A stretch of DNA of 64,000 nt, from the NCBI GenBank assembly GCA_033557465.1, contig CM066045.1:133941596-134005595 (forward strand). The letters are read 5' to 3'. This DNA comes from Ichthyophis bannanicus (Eukaryota > Chordata > Amphibia > Gymnophiona > Ichthyophiidae). A model generated the notes under the pieces. It ran no database searches and was not told the DNA's origin. It saw only the letters and a program-made list of their open reading frames with translations. Both the position numbers and the translations under genes were made by a program. Below are positions 56,080-64,000 of this stretch, in pieces; the first letter of the stretch is position 1, and each line of letters starts with the position of its first letter.

Positions 56080-57600
56080 GCATAGTCTCTCCACCCCCAG
56101 GAAGCCCACCATAGCAGCCCACAGAGGGATGTCTGATTCTTTTTGCCCACCAGTAGCCAATCATCACCACCAACACCTGGGCACCCCAGGTGATCAAGGA
56201 AGGCTACCTCCTCCACTTGGAGCAGACTCCCCCTCCATTCTTCTGGGGAGAGCCCTCCAGGACTCCCCTCCACCTGACCTTGCTACTGCAGGAACTCAAG
56301 GCCTTCTCAAGGACAAGACGGTGGATCCCGTACCCCCATACCTCTAGGGCAGAGGGTTCTACTCCCGGTACTTCCTTGTACCAAAAAGAACAAGGGGCCT
56401 AAGGCCATCCTAGAGCTGCGGGACCTGAACAAGTTCCTAGTGAGGAAGGAGGTCAAGATGCTTTCCCTTGGGACGCTGCTGCCATACCTCCAGCAGGGAG
56501 ACGGACTATGCTCATTGAACTTAAAGAATGTGTACTCACACATCCTTATCCATCTCAGCCACAGGCAATACCTCAGGTTTGTGGTGGGGGACGGCCACTA
56601 CCAATGCAGGGTCCTAACCTTTGGCCTGGCTTTGTGCGGTGGTCATGGCCCACCTTCGTCTTTCCCTATCTGGATGACTGGCTCATCAGAGGAGGCTCAG
56701 TCGCCGAGATGCAGAAGGCCATGGCCTGCACCATCTGCATCCTACAGCATCTAGGGTTTGTCATCAACCACCCCAAGTCCCACCTCCTCCCGACACAGTG
56801 TCTGGAGTTCATAGGAGCCCCGCTGGACACCCTTCAGGACAGAGCATTCCTACCCCAGGACAGGGCCAACCATCTCAGGGCGCTGGCCGCAGACATACAG
56901 TGCAGACGTACCATGTCTGCTCGCCTCCTACTGCATCTGCTGGACCACATAGCATCCATGGTGCACATCACCCCAGATGCCCGCCTCCACATGAGGGCAG
57001 CCCAATGGTGCCTCTGCACCCAGTGGACCCAAGCCACTGAACAGCAATGGGACAGGGTGACGGTGACCCGCCAACTTGCGGACTCCCTCAGCTGGTGGCA
57101 TGTTCTGCAGCATCTCCAGGTGGGGATACCTTCCAGGCCCCCGATCCCCAGATGGTCATCACTATGGACACCTCCCTGTTGGGTTGGGGTGCTCATTGAA
57201 AAGATCTCTGCACCTAGGGCAGCTGGTCACAGTCAGAGAGCCAACTGCAGATCAATCTGCTGGAGCTTTGGGCCATATTCCTGGCTCTCTGCCGTCACCT
57301 ACAGCACCGAACAGACAATCAGGTGACAATGTTCTATGTGAACAAGCAGGGGGAGGCACAGGATCCTATGCCAAGAGGCAGTGGCTCTTTCCTCCTTTGT
57401 GCTCTGCAATGGGGATACTCCTGTGGGCAGTGTATCTGCTGGGCCAGCTGTACACCCTAGCATACAAACTGAGCAGGGTCCCCCAGGGCTGCCTCTCGGC
57501 TCTTTTGGCTCTGGGGAGTTCCACTGATTGACCTCTTCGCGAGTCCAACCAATACTCAGCTGCCCTGCTTCTGCTCCCGCCAACCGCACCCCTCTTGGAT
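56080..57600 (+). pseudogene. DIRS-F reverse transcriptase / RNase H, broken
   Basis: RT landmarks: KMLSLGTLLPYLQQGDGLCS (about 56455), LNLKNVYSHILI in place of the usual LDLKDAY (motif A Asp replaced by Asn), then FPYLDDWLIRGG (about 56665). LEFIGAPLDTLQDRAFLP and ARLHMRAAQW belong to the connection region. RNase H is poor: the Asp and Glu boxes are degraded, but TDNQVTMFYVNKQG (57315) survives. The lesions at catalytic sites show a dead copy. Confidence 0.8.
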
Positions 57601-57849
57601 GGCAGTGGATGCGTTCCTCATCCTGTGGACAGAGGGCCTTCTCTATGCCTTCCTGCTCACACCGCTGATTGCCAAGACCTTGTTCAAGGCTCAACGCGAT
57701 GGGGTGTCGCTTCCCCTCCCCCCTGGTGGCCCAGGTAACCGTGGTTCCCGCTGCTTCTTCTTTTGTCCTCAGCACCCACAGTCCCCCTGAGGTGTGCCCT
57801 GGGGTTACTATCGCTGGAGGAGGGCTCCTTCCTACACCCCAACCTGGGG

Positions 57850-58893
57850 TCCCTGTCGCAAATGGCTTGGCTGCTGAAAGGGTAGCTTTGGCTCCATTCA
57901 AGCTCTCAGGGGAGGTAGAGGAGGTCCTCCTGGCCTCCTGTAGAGTCTCTATGAGATGGGCCTACATCGTCAAATGGCACAGATTCTCAGTGTGGTACAC
58001 GGAACTGCAAGTTAACCCATTCTCGTGCTCTGTGCAGCTTGTACTGCAGTATTTGCTCCACCTGTTGCAGGCAGGACTGAAGTCCAACTCAGTCAGGGTG
58101 CACCTGAGTGCTCTAGTGGCGCACCACCACCTTATCGAGGGCAAGCCTCTCTCTGTCCAACCTCTCGTGCCTGCTTCTTGTGGGGCATCTTGTTATCTAA
58201 GCCCCCCCAATCCTCCTCCAGTGGTGGAGTGGGACCTTGTGGTGCTATCGAAGCTCACTGGGCCATCATTTGAGCCCCTGGCTACCTGCCACCTGTGGTA
58301 CCTCTCATGGAAGATCGTCTTTCTAGTGGCGCTCACATCCGCTCATAGGGTAAGCAAGCTTCAGGCGTTAGTAGCGGACCCGCCATACACAAGGTTCTGT
58401 AAGAACAGGGTGGTGCTCCGCACGCACCCCAAGTTTCTTCCTAAGGTGGTGGTGCTCCCCGTTTTCTTTCTGCAGTCTCATGCCAGCTGGGTGGAGACCA
58501 TACTGCATACCCTGGACTGTTAAAGAGGGCTCTGTCCTTCTACCTTCAACGTACCAAGGGCCACCACAAAGCCTCTCAGCTTTTCCTCTCCTATGACCCC
58601 AGTCAGCTGGGGGAGGTGGTGACCAAGCGTACCCTGTCCACTTGGGTAGCAAACTGCATTGCCTTTGCCTGTGAGCAGGCTGGGCTCTCGCTGGAGCACC
58701 GGGTTACAGCACACGGCGTCCGGGCCATGGTGGCATCTGTGGCAAATCAGCATTCTCTCGGTCTGTCTGACATCTGCCACGCCTCCACCTGATCTTCAGT
58801 CCACACTTTTGCATCTCATTACTGCCTGGAGAGGGAGTTCCGATGGGACAGTGCCTTCGGCCAGGCCATACTCTGTCATCTGTTCGGAGTGTA
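57850..58893 (+). pseudogene. DIRS-F tyrosine recombinase, broken
   Basis: The core-binding block SMRWAYIVKWHRFSVWYTEL and LKSNSVRVHLSALVAHHH is followed by a frame with HRVSKLQALVADPPYTRF; the first catalytic Arg is kept and the Glu after it is changed to Lys. A TAA at about 58520 breaks the gene. A later frame has VTAHGVRAMVAS (His-x-x-Arg, about 58705) and ASHYCLEREFRWD with the Tyr (about 58815). Confidence 0.82.
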
Positions 58894-59054
58894 GGCAACT
58901 CCTGCCCTCTGACCCTTCTGCGTTCAGACTACCGGAGTGCTGGTTCTCATTGGACACTTGGATCTCTTGGGAGTCTTTCTTTCAGACTCAATTGCTGCTG
59001 CTCATGGCTCACATTTCCTAGTCACCCATGGCATTTTTACAGGTTTTCGGTAGC

Positions 59055-59165
59055 CTGTAGCTAGGGAGTCCCATATGTGAGGACTGACTTCCTGCTTGTT
59101 CCTGGAGAAAGCATAGTTACCTGTAATGGGTGTTCTCCAGGGACAGCAGGAATCAGTCCTCACAA
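59055..59165. repeat. DIRS-F internal complementary region
   Basis: GAGGACTGACTTCCTGCTTG and GGACAGCAGGAATCAGTCCT face each other around 59110. Confidence 0.75.
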
Positions 59166-59221
59166 CACTCCCTCCTCCCTGTGGATTTGCTTCTTTGTCA
59201 TTTTTTGCCGTCTTTTATCTG

Positions 59222-59425
59222 TCATTTGACTGAGGCAAGATGGCACCCTCGGGGTGGGAAGGGGACCACGCATGCATAGTGCATCTCCCAAAGGCTTTCT
59301 TGAAAGCTGGGGAGAAGCTTCTATTGCAGGGCTCCGTTGGCGTTGACGTCGACGTCATTCATATGTGAGGACTGATTTCTGCTGTCCCCGGAGAACACCT
59401 GTTACAGATAAGTAACTATGCTTTC
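59222..59425 (-). repeat. DIRS-F right inverted terminal repeat
   Basis: The inverse of 53700-53880, with a right-side extension ending ACCTGTTACAGATAAGTAAC. The donor-like motif is mutated here (CAG|ATAAGT at 59405-59413). Confidence 0.8.
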
Positions 59426-59429
59426 TAGC

Positions 59430-60345
59430 TCCTGACAGTTCCTTCGAGAGGGCCCTGTCAGTGGAAGCACTTCACCTACTTGGTTAGCGGACATCTCCAG
59501 GGTGCACAAGTGGTGCCTCCCTGGAGTTACTCGTGTTCTTCCAGCAAGAATTAAGAGGATCAGTGGAGCACCTCAGAGGGAGGGGGGGGGGGGCATCCTG
59601 GCCTCAAGAGGACCAGCTTAGTCCTGTGAAGCACGTCTTTCCTGCCTTAGCATAGTATAGCTAGTCAGAAGCAGAATCCTTTTTTTTATTTTAAATTAAG
59701 TTCTATTGCCAAAAAACACGAAAAAATAAATGGGATTAGTCAGGGCAACAGCGAGATAATCTGTTCACGGCACAGAACCAGCAGATATCAGCTTTACAAT
59801 GAGTTGAATTTGTCTCAACTCCCCTCTCTTCTTTGGGCACCAGCTCTCTGTCACAGTGGGGGTTTTCCTGAGCAGCTGAAGTACCTCTGCATTCCCGCCC
59901 CTCCTTCGGGGTTCTCTGCCGGGAAGGATTTTTCATAGGCTGAGGGCCTGCACACCCTGGGGATTTTTGCTGTCTCTTCCGGCTTTCAGCTCTCCAGTTT
60001 CTACATCACGGCTTGCGTTTTCACCAGCAGACATTTTCATTTTTCAATGCACAGCTCTTTTTCACTGTGGCTGCGATTTCTTGCTAAGTACTTGCACAGC
60101 AAGGGAAAGGTGCCATTTTGTTTCAGTCATTTTCAAACAGAATGTCCTCATGCTTGTCTCGCTGCCTCAGCTGTGGCTGTAAGGGGTGCCACATTAAAGA
60201 TCAGATCTTTGCTTCTTGTGCAGCATATCAAGGGACAGTATGGTCAGAGAAGACATCAACTGTCCCTTAGATCCTCTGGTGGTGATGCCTGTGCAGCAGA
60301 TGCAACCTGTCATGCAGCGAGGGCTGATGAGAGCCCAGTTGAGTG
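59430..60345 (+). mobile_element. DIRS-G body: leader and gag start
   Basis: After DIRS-F the sequence includes a G-run (59581-59592) and then, near 60138, a frame MSSCLSRCLSCGCKGCHIK with IFASCAAYQG. It resembles the Cys-rich gag start of DIRS-E in another frame (KCLRCLYTCSALCRTIKEI at about 46085). The frame runs to about 60346, where an RS-ORF element follows. The identity of 59430-59950 is uncertain. Confidence 0.5.
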
Positions 60346-60349
60346 AAAA

Positions 60350-61745
60350 GAAGGTGTTTTTCACAGAGAAAAAAACTTGCAATATTCCCAGGAACCAGCT
60401 AGAGGGAGCAAGAGTGTCTTTAGGGAGACTGAAGAGCCACGCCCAGCTGGTCACGAGGAAATGCCAACCAGCTTCCAATCCTCAAAGGCAGGAGGCCTTC
60501 ATAAGGGGAGAGTGGAAGACTGGAAGAGAGGAAGGAGAAGAGGCAGACGGAGTACCGGCAGCCTCGGAGATAGAAGCACCAGCAGAAGCAGCAGCCCAAG
60601 CAGAAGCAAGGGGAGAATCACTGGCAGCACCGAGAGAGAGAGGTGGAAGTGGAAACCTGACTACTCTAGTGCTAGAGGATTCCCAGGAGGGAGAGGTGAT
60701 TTCCCAGGAGCTGAGGAAGGACCTAAGGAGGTGTCAGCTCAAGTCAAACCGAGAGCTGTTTGCCCTCAGAGGCAAAAGCCCTGCTGTAACTGCAACCCTA
60801 AGTCAAACAAGAATCAGCTGGAGAAGCCAAGCCACGCTGAGCCAGAAAGCCAGAAGCTGGGCTTGTACAGAGGCAGGCCTTCACCAGGAGAAAGAAGTCA
60901 AAGGCTGCAGGGTAAGCCTAACTTTTATAGAAAAGGATTTCACCAAGCTGCTGCCTGGGAAAGGCAGGCAGTGGAAGAAAGCTGGTTACTTGAGGATTGC
61001 TGCCATACAAGGTATGAGAAATGTATGCCTAATAAGAAAGCTGTGAATGTTAAAAGCTATGATAAAGCTGCTTTAAAGCCTCTAAGGAAAGAGGGTACTT
61101 TAAAGCCTAATACAGCACGTGGCCGACGCCCTAGGCTAGGCCAAGGACATTGGGAACTGCTACAGAAAATATACAAAACCCCTGAATGTGTTTTACAAGA
61201 AACCAGGGATATAGAATCAGAGCTTTCTGATAACGAGCCAATGCAAGTGGAACAGGCAGGGGATTTATCTGACCAGGAGATGGATTGTACACTTTGCATT
61301 TCTGAAAGTTTAGAGTCACTGCCAGACTTGTGATTGGGTGAATTGCCAGCAGAGCACTCTGTATTTGTTTGAGCACCTCCATTCCTGTGACGTATAACAG
61401 TTTTTGCTTTAAACCCTGAGTTTGTTTTCTACCTGAATTAAGGACATTTGCTTTAAAGTTGTAACCCACTATTTAGAACCACTGTGAAAAGGGAAATAAA
61501 AGCCTTATTAATTCCCACCACTCAGCTTGATTGTTTCATTGAAGATTGGAGCTAAAGCAACTACAAGGACCAAGAGCCATTTGGGCCTTTAGAAGACTCT
61601 CCAATCTTAACCTTATATTTTTGTGTCCCACCTGCCCTGGCGTCCACTGGCCACCAGGGAAGTGTTGCTGACAAACCCCACCGATTCTCTTGCTTGAGCA
61701 AGGGTTGCCAGTTTCGCAGAAAGGCTCTTCCCATATTCAGCCAGA
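60350..61745 (+). mobile_element. RS-ORF element, copy 3
   Basis: A plus-strand unit of about 1.4 kb with the same order as copies 1 and 2: basic Arg/Ser ORF, C-terminal MQV...QEMDCTL motif, AATAAA near 61496, and AACTACAAGGACCAAGAGCC. It is inserted in DIRS-G gag and followed by a CR1. The termini are not fixed. Confidence 0.55.
60377..61333 (+). CDS. RS-ORF element protein, copy 3 (unknown function)
   Basis: An open frame of 318 codons. The N-terminal half is strongly basic and Ser-rich (KRGRRRGRRSTGSLGDRST, RSSSPSRSKGRITGSTERER), then Gly/Phe-rich (GGRGDFPGAEEG), followed by a CCNC cluster. The C-terminal 45 residues are acidic and end EPMQVEQAGDLSDQEMDCTL, matching copy 2. RS-type repeats usually indicate nuclear RNA-associated proteins. 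Its length and end motif agree with copy 2, whereas the middle has little similarity by eye. No enzyme domain. Confidence 0.55.
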   Translation: MQYSQEPARGSKSVFRETEEPRPAGHEEMPTSFQSSKAGGLHKGRVEDWKRGRRRGRRSTGSLGDRSTSRSSSPSRSKGRITGSTERERWKWKPDYSSARGFPGGRGDFPGAEEGPKEVSAQVKPRAVCPQRQKPCCNCNPKSNKNQLEKPSHAEPESQKLGLYRGRPSPGERSQRLQGKPNFYRKGFHQAAAWERQAVEESWLLEDCCHTRYEKCMPNKKAVNVKSYDKAALKPLRKEGTLKPNTARGRRPRLGQGHWELLQKIYKTPECVLQETRDIESELSDNEPMQVEQAGDLSDQEMDCTLCISESLESLPDL

Positions 61746-61751
61746 GGTAGA

Positions 61752-63545
61752 TAGAAACATAGAAACATGATGACAGAAAAAGACCACAAGGCCCATCTAG
61801 TCTGTCCTTCCATAACAACAACTACAACAGTCCACTTTTTACCTTTAGAGATCCTCTGTGTTGGTCCCATGCTTATTTGAATTCAGTTACTGTCCTCATC
61901 TCTACCACCTCCACTGGGAGACTATTCCACGGATCCACTACTCTTTCCGTAAAGAAATATTTCCGCATATCACTCCTGAATCTATCTCCCTTCACCCTCA
62001 TCCCATGTCCCCTCGTCGCAGAACTTGCTTTCAATTGAAAGAGGCTCTCTCCCTGAACATTTATGCCACGGAGGTATTTAAACATCTCAATCATATCACC
62101 TCTATCCCGCCTTTCCTCTAAGGTGTACATATTAAGATCCTTAAGTCTGTCCTCATATGCTTTATAATGAAGACCACTAATCATCTTAGTAGCAACCCTC
62201 TGCACCGACTCCATCCTGTTCACATCCTTTTGAAGGTGCGGTCTCCAGAATTGCACACCATACTCCAAATGAGGTCGCACCAAAGACTTATACAGAGGCA
62301 TTATCACCTCCTTTTTTCTGCTAGCCATTCCTCTCCGTATGCACCCAAGCATCCTTCTAGCTTTTGCCGTCACCTTTTCTACCTGTTTAGCTACTTTAAG
62401 ATCATCGGACACAACTACGCCTAGGTCCCGCTCTTCTTTAGTGGACAAAAGTACTTCACCTCCTATGCTGTATTGCTCCCTTGGATTGCTGCAGCCCAAA
62501 TGCATGACCTTACATTTTTTAACATTAAATCCCAGCTGCCAAATTCTAGACCATTCTTCAAACTTAGCTAGATCCCTCCTCATGTTATCTACACCTTCCT
62601 GGGTGTCTACTTTATTGCAGATTTTGGTATCATCTGCAAAGAGGCAAACCTTACCCGACAGCCCTTCTGCTATATCACTAACAAAGATGTTAAAAAGAAT
62701 CGGACCAAGGACAGATCCCTGGGGCACACCACTGGTAACATCCTTCTCCTCAGAGTGAGCTCCATTTACTTGCACTCTTTGTCGCCTCCCACCCAACCAA
62801 TTTCTAACCCAAGCAGTAACTTTAGGGTCCATCCCTAGGGTGCTCAGTTTGTTTATAAGTCGCCTGTGAGGAACAGTGTCAAAGGCTTTACTGAAATCTA
62901 AATACACCACATCTAGAGCTCTCCCTCGGTCCAACTCCCTGGTCACCCAGTCAAAGAAATCAATCAGATTTGTCTGACAAGACCTGCCTCTGGTGAATCC
63001 ATGCTGCCTCGGATCCTGTAATCCGCTGGACTCCAGAAACCTCACTATTTTCTCTTTCAACAGCGTTTCCATTAATTTACTCACCACTGAAGTTAAACTA
63101 ACCGGCCTGTAGTTTTCAACCACATCCTTACTTCCGCTTTTGTGTAAAGGCACCACATGAGCCTCTCTCCAGTCCTTTGGCACCACTCCCGACTCCAACG
63201 AGGCATTGAAAAGGTCAGTCAGTGGAGTTGCTAGAACGTCCCCAAGTTCCCTCAGTATTCTAGGGTGTATCCCATCCGGTCCCATCGCTTTGTCTACTTT
63301 GAGTTGAGCTAGTTTCTCACGAACACAGTCTTCTGAAAATTGTTCAAGATGTCCCTCGCTTCTGTTCTTATTTGTGGGTGTTTTCTGAGGTCCTGCTCCT
63401 GGTTCTTCATCTGTGAACACAGAACAAAAATATTTGTTAAGCAATTCCGCTTTATCCTTATCAGCTTCTACATATTCCCCCCCTGTACCCTTGAGTCTGA
63501 CAATACCACTTTTGCCCTTCCTCTTTTGCCCTTCCTCAGTTCATG
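61752..63545 (-). mobile_element. CR1-like LINE, 5'-truncated, ORF open
   Basis: The minus strand runs from an open frame at the right (KSGIVRLKGTGGEYVEADKD, about 63515) to a 3' UTR that ends in TTCTATGTTTCTATC repeats at about 61752. It is 5'-truncated in the RT N-terminal region, so the endonuclease is missing. It splits DIRS-G gag sequence, which resumes at 63560. Confidence 0.88.
61873..63444 (-). CDS. CR1-type reverse transcriptase, truncated, open frame
   Basis: 523 codons with no stop, from MLNKYFCSVFTDE. RT boxes: MGPDGIHPRILREL, NYRPVSLTSVVSKLMETLL, HGFTRGRSCQTNLIDFFDWV, VVYLDFSKAFDTVPHR (motif A), TSGVPQGSVLGPILFNIFV, CLFADDTKICNKV (active site) and HLEYGVQFWRPHL. The C-terminal LERMESVQRVATKM-like segment and ERVVDPWNSLPVEVVEM end the protein. 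This is the RT and C-terminal half of a CR1/jockey-type pol. The frame is open upstream of the first Met to about 63545, as expected for a 5'-truncated copy, so it cannot work alone. Confidence 0.88.
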   Translation of the reverse strand: MLNKYFCSVFTDEEPGAGPQKTPTNKNRSEGHLEQFSEDCVREKLAQLKVDKAMGPDGIHPRILRELGDVLATPLTDLFNASLESGVVPKDWREAHVVPLHKSGSKDVVENYRPVSLTSVVSKLMETLLKEKIVRFLESSGLQDPRQHGFTRGRSCQTNLIDFFDWVTRELDRGRALDVVYLDFSKAFDTVPHRRLINKLSTLGMDPKVTAWVRNWLGGRRQRVQVNGAHSEEKDVTSGVPQGSVLGPILFNIFVSDIAEGLSGKVCLFADDTKICNKVDTQEGVDNMRRDLAKFEEWSRIWQLGFNVKKCKVMHLGCSNPREQYSIGGEVLLSTKEERDLGVVVSDDLKVAKQVEKVTAKARRMLGCIRRGMASRKKEVIMPLYKSLVRPHLEYGVQFWRPHLQKDVNRMESVQRVATKMISGLHYKAYEDRLKDLNMYTLEERRDRGDMIEMFKYLRGINVQGESLFQLKASSATRGHGMRVKGDRFRSDMRKYFFTERVVDPWNSLPVEVVEMRTVTEFK

Positions 63546-63559
63546 AGCCTTTTTACACA

Positions 63560-64000
63560 AGCATGGATCTTATGGCGCTCAGGGGCCTCCAGCATTCAGG
63601 GGAAGGCTCTATCACTATCTGTCAAGCATGATTCACAGGTCAGGAAATGTACAAGACATGATCCGGATCCAAAGGGCCAGCTGCCTCCTGTGGGGGACTA
63701 GTCTCTACCCGATGAGGGTCGTGACAACCTTTCAGGGTCTCACAGCATCAGCAGTACATCTGAGCGAGAAGAGGGCGAGTTAGCACCTCCAGAAGGTGAC
63801 CATGACGAAGGTCAGGATGTTTATATATTCTGGAAGGATGAGCTTCTGGCCTTAATCGCACAGATTGTGGAATCTCTGCATCTCGTTGACCTCCCCCTGG
63901 CCGCACTTAATCCTGCTCCAAACACTGCTGAGCCGGACACAATCATAGTGGACATTCTCAAGCCCTCTAAGATCTTTCCTTTTCTTGTGGAGCTGCAGCA
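63560..64000 (+). pseudogene. DIRS-G gag continuation, cut by window edge
   Basis: Near 63770 it reads EEGELAPPEGDHDEGQDVYIF and KDELLALIAQIVESLHL. This matches the acidic DIRS-E gag stretch EEGELGPGEDPNIFRVF and EELPALIAQSL. The region is an open frame where visible and continues beyond the window. Confidence 0.7.

Larger units (their letters stand above)
53700..59425 (+). mobile_element. DIRS-F: DIRS retrotransposon, both termini
   Basis: The left repeat (53700-53880) and right repeat (59222-59425) are inverted copies (ACCACGCATGC, AGATGGCACC, CAAAGGCTTTCTTGAAAG). Gag, RT/RNase H and recombinase are in order but heavily mutated. An internal complementary region is at 59055-59165. Same subfamily as DIRS-A. 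It lies within a second, older DIRS copy (DIRS-G). Confidence 0.88.

Overview
The window is eukaryotic, from a repeat-rich vertebrate genome. Short exons with GT-AG borders lie in introns of up to about 32 kb that are filled with nested transposable elements. The mix (many DIRS-type tyrosine-recombinase retrotransposons, L2, CR1, RTE and L1 LINEs, a Penelope-like remnant, Tc1/mariner, CORE/MIR-like SINEs and several MITEs) suggests an amphibian, perhaps a caecilian or salamander with a large genome. That placement is inference from repeat content; no gene was tested against a database.

Host content: five plus-strand exons (4683-4851, 12038-12130, 13428-13491, 18734-18868, 51240-51344) fit one protein-coding gene. 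The split codons rejoin in frame across every junction. The peptide is leucine-rich and looks like paired alpha-helices (armadillo/HEAT type). I cannot name the gene, and its start and end lie outside the window.

Repeat layout, left to right: L2 LINE (minus, 1-2583) beside DIRS-A (2584-4500); DIRS-B with both termini (5588-11611); TIR element (12424-13234); a pair of related MITE-like elements; eroded DIRS-C (14680-18495); CR1 (minus) and RTE (plus) fragments; a Tc1 element (21320-24800) carrying a Penelope-like insert and a retroelement headed by seven 110-bp repeats; a 1.3-kb element with an arginine/serine-rich ORF (25440-26747); DIRS-D (26950-32519) holding a second copy of that element; a DNA transposon with CACAGG termini and an ORF family I cannot classify (32827-39087), split by an L2 LINE with an open pol frame; a CpG-rich foldback MITE; an L1 with ORF1 and ORF2 (minus); the best-preserved DIRS copy, DIRS-E (45467-51095); then DIRS-F (53700-59425) inserted into an older DIRS-G, which also holds a third RS-ORF element and a CR1.

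Every DIRS copy and every detached DIRS end is on the plus strand, the same strand as the exons. Several right ends carry a CAG|GTRAG splice-donor-like motif just outside the inverted repeat. Three LINE lineages could supply the enzymes for the SINEs and tailed fragments here, and the L2-like 3' end is shared by the L2, one SINE and two other non-coding retroelements. The strongest leads are the CACAGG transposon, the repeated RS-rich ORF element, the conserved donor motif at DIRS ends, and the 110-bp repeat-headed retroelement.
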